DNA of 64,000 nt from NCBI RefSeq assembly GCF_900236475.1, contig NZ_LT963352.1, positions 4,232,501 to 4,296,500 of the forward strand, written 5' to 3'. Positions 51,162 to 59,206 of this stretch are shown one piece after another (positions within the stretch are counted from its first letter, which is position 1; every line of letters begins with the position of its first letter). The DNA comes from Streptomyces chartreusis NRRL 3882 (GTDB lineage Bacteria; Actinomycetota; Actinomycetes; Streptomycetales; Streptomycetaceae). Below the pieces are notes generated by a model. It was given only the letters and a program-made list of their open reading frames with translations, did no database searches and was not told the DNA's origin. Position numbers and translations under genes: made by a program.

Positions 51162-51201
51162 GGAAACCGATCGGTTTCCAACACCGTAAACCGATCGGTT
51201 T
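51162..51201. promoter_or_regulatory. Twin TetR-type operators upstream of the SDR gene
   Basis: Perfect 18-bp palindrome GGAAACCGATCGGTTTCC (51162-51179) and perfect 14-bp AAACCGATCGGTTT (51188-51201), centres 24 bp apart. The common core AAACCGATCGGTTT is a frequent TetR-family operator form. The only TetR gene in the window (52113) has a different palindrome of its own, so the cognate repressor is probably encoded elsewhere. Confidence 0.85.
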
Positions 51202-51438
51202 CCAGGCGCAAGTCGAGCGGAGCTCGGCGCGGCTCCGTCTGAGCCCGCGGCCGGGCGCCGACGGGGCACCGGACCCCGCTCGCAGGGTTCAGCCCACAGC
51301 GACGGCAGCAAGGTGCACACCCCCGGCGGGCACTGCCGGCCCCTGGCGCATCGGCGCCGCTGACCGGGCGGTTGAGGGACGGGGCGCTGAGCAGTGCGGA
51401 ACACCTCTCAGCGTGCCCTGCTTTCACGCGAGCCTGCC
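51202..51438. other. Intergenic region upstream of the SDR operators
   Basis: About 240 nt between the SDR operators and the end of the peroxiredoxin-like gene. No gene or clear hairpin recognised. Confidence 0.4.
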
Positions 51439-52041
51439 TCACCGGGCCGAGGGATTCGCGCGGGGCGTGCGCGGCGTGCGGGCTGCCAGTTCCAGCAGTT
51501 CGTCGACCGACCACTGGTCGTAGACGTGCTCGCCGTACTTGGCGGCGAGCACGCGGCCGTCGGACGCGATGAGTAAGTCGGCGGGAAGCCCGAGCCGGCC
51601 GCCGTGCGGGCTGGTCGAGGGCAGGTGCTCACGCCCGCGGGCGACCTCCCGTACGCCGCTCAGGACGGCCCGGACGATCGCCCCCCAGGCGCGCGGGTCG
51701 AGCAGGGCGCGGGGTGACCGATCCACGCCGAACTCCGCGTACAGGCGCTTGCCGGGGTCCGCGACGACAGCGAACGGCAGGTCGGTGGTGTGGGGCAGCA
51801 GTTCATCCGCGGGCGAGTGGAAGACCACCACCTCGCGTACACCGGCCGCCTCTATCTCCCCGTGCCGCCGTACCACCGACCTCAAGTGCAGGTTGCAGAC
51901 CGGACAGCCGGCGAACCGCCGGAACTGGAGGTGGGTCAGCCGGCCAGGAGCGGGAACGGCCACCTGGTCGCCCGAGACAGTGGTGACACTTCGCTCGTTC
52001 ACGGTGGAACCGGGCTCAACGTGACTACGGGACATGCGCAT
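51439..52041 (-). CDS. Peroxiredoxin-like (AhpC/TSA) redox protein
   Basis: 200 aa from the ATG at 52041 (MRMSRSHVEPGSTVN), with GAGGGG 7 nt upstream. A thioredoxin-fold redox protein with the motif FAGCPVCNLHLR (Cys46, Cys49) where AhpC-like enzymes hold the peroxidatic cysteine; later LPFAVVADPGKRLYAEFGVD is typical of this branch. It probably reduces peroxides or disulfides in the cytoplasm. It is divergent from the TetR gene, with a 19-bp inverted repeat between them that overlaps its promoter region. Confidence 0.88.
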   Translation of the reverse strand: MRMSRSHVEPGSTVNERSVTTVSGDQVAVPAPGRLTHLQFRRFAGCPVCNLHLRSVVRRHGEIEAAGVREVVVFHSPADELLPHTTDLPFAVVADPGKRLYAEFGVDRSPRALLDPRAWGAIVRAVLSGVREVARGREHLPSTSPHGGRLGLPADLLIASDGRVLAAKYGEHVYDQWSVDELLELAARTPRTPRANPSAR

Positions 52042-52057
52042 GACGTTCCCCTCTGTA

Positions 52058-52102
52058 AGCGTACGACATACGCCTATGTAGGGTAGGCGTATGCCGTACG
52101 CT
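52058..52102. promoter_or_regulatory. Large TetR operator, 19-bp inverted repeat
   Basis: Arms AGCGTACGACATACGCCTA (52058-52076) and TAGGCGTATGCCGTACGCT (52084-52102) pair with one mismatch and a 7-bp spacer. It lies 16 nt from the peroxiredoxin-like start and 10 nt from the TetR start, so a bound repressor would block both genes. Confidence 0.88.
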
Positions 52103-52112
52103 GTCAAGCGTC

Positions 52113-52727
52113 ATGCCGCGCCCACGTTCACTCACCCAGGAGCAGCTGGCCTCCGCCGCTCTCGCCGTCATCGACCGCGACGCGCTCGCCGGACTGTCGA
52201 TGCGCGCAGTCGCCCAGGAACTCGGCATGAGCACCATGGGGCTCTACCGATACGTCGATGACCGCGAGGAGCTCGAAAGGCTGGTCGTCGAGCTCGTGCT
52301 AAGCGCCGTGGACACCGAGCCGCCGGACCGCGACGCGTCATGGCGCGAGCGGATCGAGGTCATGGCGCGGCGCCTGCGTGACACCGTGGGCGCCCACCCC
52401 GCGGTGGTGCCCCTCACCATCACCCATCGGCACCGCTCCCTCGGAGTGCTGCGCTGGTCGGAAACCGTGCTCGGCGTCCTCACCGAGGCCGGCATCGAGG
52501 GCGAGCGGCGGGTCGTCGCCCTGCGCGGCCTGCTCAGTTACGTCATCGGGGCGATCCAGCTGGAACACCTCGGGAGCCTGTCCGGTCCAGGCACGGTGGC
52601 CATCAGCCAACTGCCCCCCGCCGACTTCCCGCACATGGCCGAGACCGCCCGGCACGCCCGGAACGTCGGCCCCGACCAGGAGTTCCTGGGAGGACTCGCC
52701 ATGCTGCTCGACGGCCTCGGCGCGTGA
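52113..52727 (+). CDS. TetR-family regulator (TetR class C-terminal domain)
   Basis: 204 aa. The helix-turn-helix is at residues about 6-50 (ALAVIDRDALAGLSMRAVAQ, LGMSTMGLYRYVDDREELE). The C-terminal ligand domain resembles TetR_C_1 proteins (VLRWSETVLGVLTEAGIEGE). It is divergent from the peroxiredoxin-like gene, with the 19-bp inverted repeat between them. The inducer may be an oxidant or an electrophilic drug; not readable from sequence. Confidence 0.94.
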   Translation: MPRPRSLTQEQLASAALAVIDRDALAGLSMRAVAQELGMSTMGLYRYVDDREELERLVVELVLSAVDTEPPDRDASWRERIEVMARRLRDTVGAHPAVVPLTITHRHRSLGVLRWSETVLGVLTEAGIEGERRVVALRGLLSYVIGAIQLEHLGSLSGPGTVAISQLPPADFPHMAETARHARNVGPDQEFLGGLAMLLDGLGA

Positions 52728-52756
52728 AGCCGCGCCTCAGCCCGCTCACGCGCCGA

Positions 52757-53992
52757 TCAATCCTGCCCGGCCTGCCTTTGCACCTGCTCCAGGACCTGTT
52801 TCGCGGAGCTCGCCCCGCTGAAGAGGTCGGGGCCGTACTGGTTGAGCAGTGCGTTGACCCGCTCCCAGTGTTTCGTCGTACGCAGCGGGGTCGCCGCAGC
52901 GTTGGCGGCTTCGAGAACCTCTCGGGCACCGGCGAGGCGGGCGTTCTCGTACCACGCGTGCTGTGCCGACTCACGTGACGGATAGGCACGTCCCACCCCG
53001 CCCAGCCATTCCAGTTGCTTCTTGGCGGTCATCAGCGTGATCGCCTTGAACGCCCGCTCCGGGTCCGGGCAGGACTTGGAGATACCGAACCCGGAACCGG
53101 ACGAGTACGTCCTGCTGCCGTCCGGGCCGGCGGGAATCGTGGTCAGGCCCACCTGGAAGCCGGCCTGGTTCTTCAGGTTCAGCAAAGCCCACGGCCCGTT
53201 GGCGCCCATGGCCACGTTGCCGCTCAGGAACTCCCTGTCGGAGAACGCGGGATCGACCGCGGGCAGGCGGGGGGCGACCTTCTTCCTGGCCGCCAGGTCG
53301 GCGTACCACTGCACGCCCTCGGTCATGGCGGGGGTGGTGAGTCGCAGTTTGCCCGCCCCGTCGGTGGGCTGCGCCCCGGTCTTGGTCAGCACCATGGGGA
53401 ACATCCACACATCCTGAGGCGCCGCCACGAACCCGTACCTCCGGTCCCCGGTCAGCTTACGGGCGGCCGACTCGAACTCGGCCAGAGTCCACCCGGGCCT
53501 GGGCTCCGGCACCCCCGCGTCCCGGAACATGTCCTTGTTGTACGTGAGGATCACCGGGCCGACGTCGTACGGCAGCGCGTACTGCTTCCCGTCGGCACTC
53601 AGCCCTTCCATGACGGACTTGTCGAAGTCCGACACATCGAACTTGTTCTTGGCGATCAGATCGTCGAGCGGCAGCATGCCCTGGGTGTAGCCCGTGGTGC
53701 GGAGCGCCTGCATCGAGACGATGCAGGGTGCGTCGCCGTTGCCGAAACGGGTGCCGAGCTTGGCGAAGTAGTCATCGAAGGACGAGGTCTCCAGTTTGAT
53801 CGTGATCTCTGGATCCTCGTTGGACACGCGGTCCGCGAGCTCGTGCCAGACCTGCTGTTCCTCGCCACCGTTGGCCCACATCGACCAGGTCAACGTCTTC
53901 GAGCCGCCACCCTCGGCGCCGCACGCCATGACCAGCGTCCCGGCCAGCGCCAGGGCGACGGCTGCCCTCGCTGCGATGCGCGACCTCGTCAT
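52757..53992 (-). CDS. Orphan sugar-type solute-binding lipoprotein (SBP family 1)
   Basis: 411 aa from the ATG at 53992 (MTRSRIAARAAVALALAG). The lipobox is LVMAC. SBP_bac_1 features are LTWSMWANGGEEQQVWHELA and SCPDPERAFKAITLMTAKK late in the protein. No permease or ATPase genes adjoin it, unlike the other two CUT1 binding proteins in this window, so it must either use a distant permease pair or act as a sensor or scavenger. A GGTGCACC palindrome lies at 54042-54049, about 50 nt upstream. Confidence 0.9.
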   Translation of the reverse strand: MTRSRIAARAAVALALAGTLVMACGAEGGGSKTLTWSMWANGGEEQQVWHELADRVSNEDPEITIKLETSSFDDYFAKLGTRFGNGDAPCIVSMQALRTTGYTQGMLPLDDLIAKNKFDVSDFDKSVMEGLSADGKQYALPYDVGPVILTYNKDMFRDAGVPEPRPGWTLAEFESAARKLTGDRRYGFVAAPQDVWMFPMVLTKTGAQPTDGAGKLRLTTPAMTEGVQWYADLAARKKVAPRLPAVDPAFSDREFLSGNVAMGANGPWALLNLKNQAGFQVGLTTIPAGPDGSRTYSSGSGFGISKSCPDPERAFKAITLMTAKKQLEWLGGVGRAYPSRESAQHAWYENARLAGAREVLEAANAAATPLRTTKHWERVNALLNQYGPDLFSGASSAKQVLEQVQRQAGQD

Positions 53993-54150
53993 GAAACGTC
54001 CAGATGTTCCCTTTAATGGGCATATGCACGCATTATGACATGGTGCACCTGTGCACACCCGGCACTGCTGCACCGTCCGGGCTGGAGTGATCACCAGCGG
54101 GTTAGGCCCAGCTCCCCCGGTTCGTCCCGACCACGTCGCCGCAGTCCGAG

Positions 54151-54717
54151 TCAGCCGCGGGCGAGTTCCGCCGCGCCGAAGGAGACGTCGAAGCGGTCGC
54201 ACCAGATGCTGACGCTGCTGTACCGGGCCGGGTCGACGTCTTGGGGCACGGTGTAGTTCTGGCTGCCCTTGTTGCCCTTGAGCTTGCCGAGGCTGACATG
54301 GTCGCCGTCGTCGAACACGTGCCAGCCGGCCCGGCCCTGCCTGACCGGCGCGTCGGTCAGCCAGACGCGCAGGTCGGGGCCGTTGCTGGTGTCGAGGTTC
54401 TCCAGCCGGACGACGTGGGAGCCGTCGGCCAGCCGTACGAGCCGCACCGTGCCGGACGTCGAGTGCTCGTGGCTGATCAGCTCGCCCCTCGCCAGGGTCA
54501 CCGGTCCGGCCGGGGAAGGCGCGGAGGGTTCCCCGGCCTGCGCCTCGGCGGGCGGCTTGGAGACGTCCACGGTCACGGGCAGCGTCTCCTGGACCGTCTC
54601 GTCCTGCCACAGCTTCCACGGCTGGAACCAGTACAGCCCGAAGCCGGCCCCGGTGAACGCCACCACCAGCACGCCGACCATCCACGGCCTGGCCTTCGCG
54701 CGTCGTCCCCGCCCCAT
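54151..54717 (-). CDS. Membrane-anchored DM13-domain protein
   Basis: 188 aa. One N-terminal membrane segment (PWMVGVLVVAFTGAGFGLYW, about 11-30), a Pro/Ala linker, then a DM13 domain (about 78-185; GTVRLVRLADGSHVVRLENL, GPDLRVWLTDAP, SIWCDRFDVSFGAAEL). DM13 is an extracytoplasmic domain suspected to bind cofactors or act in redox or electron transfer; the conserved Cys (IWCDRF) is present. Function otherwise unknown. Confidence 0.85.
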   Translation of the reverse strand: MGRGRRAKARPWMVGVLVVAFTGAGFGLYWFQPWKLWQDETVQETLPVTVDVSKPPAEAQAGEPSAPSPAGPVTLARGELISHEHSTSGTVRLVRLADGSHVVRLENLDTSNGPDLRVWLTDAPVRQGRAGWHVFDDGDHVSLGKLKGNKGSQNYTVPQDVDPARYSSVSIWCDRFDVSFGAAELARG

Positions 54718-54826
54718 AGCGTCTACCTCCTGGGAGTCGTTCGATCCTCACTCCCATTCAACGGACGGGGCGGCCGTCCTGGGCTGCCTGGCGGATGACG
54801 AAACCCTTACGTCCGCGGCGGCCGGG

Positions 54827-55558
54827 TCAGCGGTGCTCGGGGTTGTCCGCACCCGGGCGGCAGCCGGCGTCCCACTCCGAGCGCTGGTTGCCGTGGGCGG
54901 GGACGCCTCCGGCCCGCTTCAGCAGGGCGCCGAGGTGCATCAGGTTCCAGGTCATGAACGAGGTGTTGCGGTTGGTGAAGTCGTTCTCCGGGCCACCCGA
55001 ACCCTCGTCCAGGTACGACGGCCCGGGGCCGGCCGCGCCGATCCAGCCCGCATCCGCCTGGGGCGGGATCGTGTAGCCGAGGTGCTGGAGGCTGTAGAGG
55101 ACGTTCATCGCGCAGTGCTTCACGCCGTCCTCGTTGCCGGTGATCAGACAGCCGCCGACGCGGCCGTAGTAGGCGTACTGCCCCTGGGAGTTGAGCAGCG
55201 AGGAGCAGGCGTAGAGGCGCTCGATCACCTTCTTCGTCACGGAGCTGTTGTCGCCGAGCCAGATCGGCCCGGCGATCACCAGGATGTCCGCGGCCATCAC
55301 CCGCTCGTACAGCTCGGGCCACTCGTCCGTCGCGAAGCCGTGCTCGGTCATGTCCGGGTAGACGCCGGGCGCGATGTCGTGGTCGACCGCACGGATCTCG
55401 GACGTGGTGACGCCGCACGACATCATGATCTCCGCGCTCTTGTCGATCAGGCCCTGGGTGTGGCTGAGCTGCGGGGACGGCTTGAGGGTGCAGTTGATGT
55501 AGAGGGCCGTCAGGTCGTCGAAGCGGTACGGGTCATCGGTGGAGGATGGGGCTGCCAT
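54827..55558 (-). CDS. NADPH-dependent FMN reductase/flavodoxin-fold protein
   Basis: 243 aa, flavodoxin-like fold. The N-terminal strand and phosphate-binding region are TALYINCTLKPSPQLSHTQG; the second motif is VIAGPIWLGDNSSVTKKVIE and the third is GGCLITGNEDGVKHCAMNVL. It probably reduces quinones or flavins with NAD(P)H. It stands alone between the DM13 gene and the CorC-type cluster, 66 nt from it, with no clear partner. Confidence 0.88.
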   Translation of the reverse strand: MAAPSSTDDPYRFDDLTALYINCTLKPSPQLSHTQGLIDKSAEIMMSCGVTTSEIRAVDHDIAPGVYPDMTEHGFATDEWPELYERVMAADILVIAGPIWLGDNSSVTKKVIERLYACSSLLNSQGQYAYYGRVGGCLITGNEDGVKHCAMNVLYSLQHLGYTIPPQADAGWIGAAGPGPSYLDEGSGGPENDFTNRNTSFMTWNLMHLGALLKRAGGVPAHGNQRSEWDAGCRPGADNPEHR

Positions 55559-55624
55559 GGGGGCAGCGTCTCGCGTGGATCACGTTTTGTCCCGGTTCGA
55601 CGCACCCGCGGGTGCCTTACGGAG

Positions 55625-56647
55625 TCATGACGCCGCCTGTGGCTGAAGGAAACGGGCCAGCAGGTCGTCCAGGCTCACCACACCGGTGATCCGGCCCGAG
55701 CCGTCGCGGACCACGGCGAGCGAGGCGCGGCGCCGGCGCAGCAGGTCGATCGCGTCGCCGACCGTGGCGTCCTCGGTCAGCTCGGGAACCGGGCGGGCCA
55801 GCGCACGGGCGCTGGTCGTCCGTCCCTGGGCGCGGGCCACCACGGCGTCACGGGCGTGCACCGAGCCGAGGACGGTGTCACGGTCGCGGACCAGGAGCCG
55901 GGTACGGTCACGGGCCGCGGCCAGGCGCAGGATCTCGTCGACATCGGCACCGCCGTCGACCGAGGTGATCTCGGCGGTCGGCACCTGGAGGTCCCGCACC
56001 GGGGTCTCCGGCTCGGTCAGCGAACGTGTCAGCAGCTCGGAGTCCGTCTCGCTGATCAGCCCGAGTCGCTCGGACTCCTCGACGAGGTGGGTGAGCTGCT
56101 CGCGGTTGTGGACGGCTGCCAGCTCGTCGCGCGGGGTGACCCGGCACAGTCGTACCAGGCCGTTGCTCATCCTGTTCAGCACCGAGATCAGTGGCCGGAC
56201 GGCCTTCACCACGGCCCGGAAGAGCGGCGACAGCAGCATGGCCGAGCGCTCGGGGTGGGCGATGGCCCACGACTTGGGGGCCATCTCGCCGACCACCATG
56301 TGCAGGAACACCACGACGATCATCGCGACCGCGAAGGCGATCCCGTAGCTGAGCGCACTGGGCAGGCCCAGCTGGTGCAGCAGCGGGTCGAGTTCGTGCG
56401 AGATCGCCGGCTTGGACACCGAGCCCAGGCCCAGCGTGCACACGGTGATGCCCAGCTGGGCACCGGCCAGCATCAGCGACAGCTCCCGCATGCCGGCCAG
56501 GGCCGCCTTGGCCCCGCCCCGGCCCTCGGCCGCGGCCTTCTCCATGCGGTGCCGCTTGGCGGCGACCAGCGCGAACTCGGCCGCGACGAAGAACCCGCTG
56601 CCGATCAGCAGCAGCACGGTGACGAAGAGCGCCATCGGGAAACTCAC
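55625..56647 (-). CDS. HlyC/CorC-type CNNM membrane protein, short form (a)
   Basis: 340 aa. An N-terminal CNNM/DUF21 domain (about 1-180, four membrane segments; FFVAAEFALVAAKRHRMEKA, VVGEMAPKSWAIAHPERSAM) is followed by two CBS domains (about 205-335; TSVDGGADVDEILRLAAARD, GRITGVVSLDDLLARFL). It lacks the C-terminal CorC_HlyC domain of the long forms. CNNM proteins take part in Mg2+ or Co2+ homeostasis. It overlaps its long partner upstream (56644) by 4 nt, so the two may form a heterodimer. Confidence 0.92.
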   Translation of the reverse strand: MSFPMALFVTVLLLIGSGFFVAAEFALVAAKRHRMEKAAAEGRGGAKAALAGMRELSLMLAGAQLGITVCTLGLGSVSKPAISHELDPLLHQLGLPSALSYGIAFAVAMIVVVFLHMVVGEMAPKSWAIAHPERSAMLLSPLFRAVVKAVRPLISVLNRMSNGLVRLCRVTPRDELAAVHNREQLTHLVEESERLGLISETDSELLTRSLTEPETPVRDLQVPTAEITSVDGGADVDEILRLAAARDRTRLLVRDRDTVLGSVHARDAVVARAQGRTTSARALARPVPELTEDATVGDAIDLLRRRRASLAVVRDGSGRITGVVSLDDLLARFLQPQAAS

Positions 56648-57981
56648 GCCTGCTCCTCCGTCTCCTGGGCCAGTCGCTCGATCCGCACGCGTTCGGGCAC
56701 GTGCCGGTCGAGGGTCCGTACGCCGATCAACGCGGTGGCACTGTCCGGCAGCTCGACGGTGAGCCGGTCACCGATGGTCGGGAAGCGGCCGAGGCGGTCG
56801 ACGATCAGGCCGGCCACCGTGTCGTAGTCCTCCTCCTCGGGCAGCTCGATGCCGGTGGCCTCGGCCACCTCGTCCAGGCGGCGTCCGGCGTCCACCAGCC
56901 AGCCGTCGCCGTCCGCGACGGCGACCTCGGTGACGATGTCCGACTCGTCCGCGATGTCACCGACCAGTTCCTCGGCGATGTCCTCGTACGTGACGATGCC
57001 CGCCACCCCGCCGTGCTCGTCCAGCACGACCGCGAACTCGTCGTCACGTTCCCGCATCTGGGTCACGGCGTCGGGCAGGGGGAGGGTGTCCGGCAGCAGC
57101 AGTGGGCGCCGCGCGAGCGCGCCGGCCGTGGTGCCTCGCAGGCGGTCGGCGGGCAGGCGCATCAGCTCGGCCACGCCGAGGACGCCGTCGACGTCGTCGG
57201 GGTGGTCGCCGAGCACCGGGTAGTTCGAGTGTCCGTGCTTGGCGATCAGGTCGACCGCTTCGGCGGCGGTGGCGTCCTTGCGGACGAAGACGGCGTCGGC
57301 GCGCGGCACCATCACCTCGTCCAGCGTCCGCTCGGAGAACTCCAGCGCGTGGTCGAGCAGGGCGGCGGTGTCCTTCGGCAGGGCGCCCTGTTCGTGCGAC
57401 TCGCCGATCAGGTGGCCCAGCTCCTCCAGCGTGGCGCCGTGGTGCAGTTCCTCCACCGGCTCGATGCCGGCCTTGCGCAGCAGCCTGTTCGCCGCGCCGT
57501 CGAAGATCCGCACGAGCGGGCCGACGACCTTCAGGTACGCCAGCGTGGACGCGGCCAGTGACTTCGCCAGCCGCTCCGGCACGGCGATGGCGAGGTTCTT
57601 CGGGGCCAGCTCGCCCAGCACCATCTGCACGACCGTGGCCAGCACGAAGGCCAGGACGACCGAGATTCCGCTCACGGCCGCGTCGGGGATGCCCAGGCCC
57701 GACAGCGCGGGCCGGAGCAGCGCGGACACCGACGGTTCGGCGATGAAGCCGACGACCAGCCCGGTGACGGTGATGCCGAGCTGCGCGCCCGAGAGCATGA
57801 ACGACAGCCGCTCCAGCACCTTCAGGGCCCGGGCGGCCTTCCGGTCCCCGGACTCCGCCTCACGGGCGAGGGCGAGGCGGTCGGCGGAGACGTAGGCGAA
57901 CTCCTGGGCGACGAAGTATCCGGTGCCGGCGGTCAGGACGAACACGGCCAGCAGCCCCAGGAGGGCGCTCGCGGCACTCAT
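56644..57981 (-). CDS. HlyC/CorC-type CNNM membrane protein, long form (a)
   Basis: 445 aa. The CNNM/DUF21 domain (FLSGAQLGITVTGL-like region, here LSFMLSGAQLGITVTGLVVG; VLGELAPKNLAIAVPERLAK) is followed by CBS domains (about 215-335; VMVPRADAVFVRKDATAAEA, EHGGVAGIVTYEDIAEELVG) and a CorC_HlyC domain (about 350-440; DEVAEATGIELPEEEDYDTV). It is coupled to the short form by a 4-nt overlap. Part of a set of four tandem paralogues. Confidence 0.93.
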   Translation of the reverse strand: MSAASALLGLLAVFVLTAGTGYFVAQEFAYVSADRLALAREAESGDRKAARALKVLERLSFMLSGAQLGITVTGLVVGFIAEPSVSALLRPALSGLGIPDAAVSGISVVLAFVLATVVQMVLGELAPKNLAIAVPERLAKSLAASTLAYLKVVGPLVRIFDGAANRLLRKAGIEPVEELHHGATLEELGHLIGESHEQGALPKDTAALLDHALEFSERTLDEVMVPRADAVFVRKDATAAEAVDLIAKHGHSNYPVLGDHPDDVDGVLGVAELMRLPADRLRGTTAGALARRPLLLPDTLPLPDAVTQMRERDDEFAVVLDEHGGVAGIVTYEDIAEELVGDIADESDIVTEVAVADGDGWLVDAGRRLDEVAEATGIELPEEEDYDTVAGLIVDRLGRFPTIGDRLTVELPDSATALIGVRTLDRHVPERVRIERLAQETEEQA

Positions 57982-58180
57982 CGGCGCGTTGCCTGCGAGG
58001 GGGCGTCCCGCCGCGTGCCGGGCTCAGGACATGCCTGGCGGTACGGCCGGGGACTGTGCCCCGAGGGGTCCGTCGATCTGGCGGACAAGGGGTGGCTCCT
58101 TATCTGGTGGTACGTCCGGACAACGATTCTGGCCGGAATCATGTTCCCGGCGCCTGCCCGGGTACTGCGCCGGTGGGCGG

Positions 58181-59206
58181 TCACGCGGTGGCCGGAGCCG
58201 CCGGTCCGACCAGTTCCGACAGCACGTCCTCCATGGTCACAAAGCCGATGACCTTGCCGCTCTCCCCGACGACGGCGGCCAGGTGGCTGCCCTCGGCGCG
58301 CAGGGCGGTGAGGGTGTCGTCGAGCGGGGTGTCGATGCGCACCCGGGTGACGCGGTGCAGGGCCGTGCGCGGGAAGGGCCGGTCGCGCTCGGCCAGGCCG
58401 AGGGTGTCCTTGATGTGCAGGTAGCCCAGGACCGTGCCGTCGGGGCCGGTGACCGGGAAGCGGGAGAAGCCCGCCTCGGCGGCCAGTCGTTCCAGCCGGG
58501 CCGGGGTGATCGTGTGGTCGACGGTGCGCATCCGCCGGGCCGGGACCACGATCTCGCCCACCGGCCGGGTGCCCAGCTCCAGTGCGTCCCGCAGCCGTTC
58601 GCCGTCGGCCGGGCCGAGCAGTCCGGCCGCGCTGGAGTCGAGGACCATGCGGGCGAGCTGGTCGTCGGTGAAGACCGACTCGACCTCGTCCTTCGGCTCG
58701 ACGCGCAGCAGCTTCAGCAGGGCGTTGGCGAAGGCGTTGATCCCGAACACGAACGGCCGCAGAGCACGGGTGAGCGCCACCAGGGGCGGGCCCAGCAGCA
58801 GCGCGCTGGGCACCGGAGCGGCCAGCGCGATGTTCTTCGGAACCATCTCGCCGATCAGCATGTGCAGATACGTGGCGAGGGTGAGCGCGATGACGAACGC
58901 GACCGGGTGCACCAGGCCGTGCGGGATGTGGACCGCTTCGAAGCCGGGCTCCAGCAGGTGCGCGATGGCGGGCTCGGCGACCGCGCCCAGCACCAGCGAG
59001 GAGACGGTGATGCCGAGCTGGGCGGTGGCCATCATCGCCGAGAGGTGTTCCAGTGCCCACAGCGTCATCCGGGCCCGCTTGTCGCCCTCCTGGGCGAGCG
59101 GTTCGATCTGGCTGCGGCGCACCGAGACCAGGGCGAACTCGGCGCCGACGAAGAACGCGTTGGTCAGCAGCGTCAGGGCGCCGACGGCCAGTTGCAGCGC
59201 GGTCAT
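58181..59206 (-). CDS. HlyC/CorC-type CNNM membrane protein, short form (b)
   Basis: 341 aa from the ATG at 59206, with GGAGGAGG upstream. CNNM/DUF21 domain (NAFFVGAEFALVSVRRSQIE; LIGEMVPKNIALAAPVPSAL) and two CBS domains (TVLGYLHIKDTLGLAERDRP; VGESGKVIGFVTMEDVLSEL), without CorC_HlyC. It overlaps the long form (b) by 4 nt (ATGA). A 199-nt gap separates it from long form (a), so pair (b) may be a separate transcript. Confidence 0.92.
   Translation of the reverse strand: MTALQLAVGALTLLTNAFFVGAEFALVSVRRSQIEPLAQEGDKRARMTLWALEHLSAMMATAQLGITVSSLVLGAVAEPAIAHLLEPGFEAVHIPHGLVHPVAFVIALTLATYLHMLIGEMVPKNIALAAPVPSALLLGPPLVALTRALRPFVFGINAFANALLKLLRVEPKDEVESVFTDDQLARMVLDSSAAGLLGPADGERLRDALELGTRPVGEIVVPARRMRTVDHTITPARLERLAAEAGFSRFPVTGPDGTVLGYLHIKDTLGLAERDRPFPRTALHRVTRVRIDTPLDDTLTALRAEGSHLAAVVGESGKVIGFVTMEDVLSELVGPAAPATA

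Noticed and set aside
54042..54049. GGTGCACC palindrome as a defined operator
   Set aside because: Only 8 bp, common by chance; mentioned only as context of the orphan binding protein.
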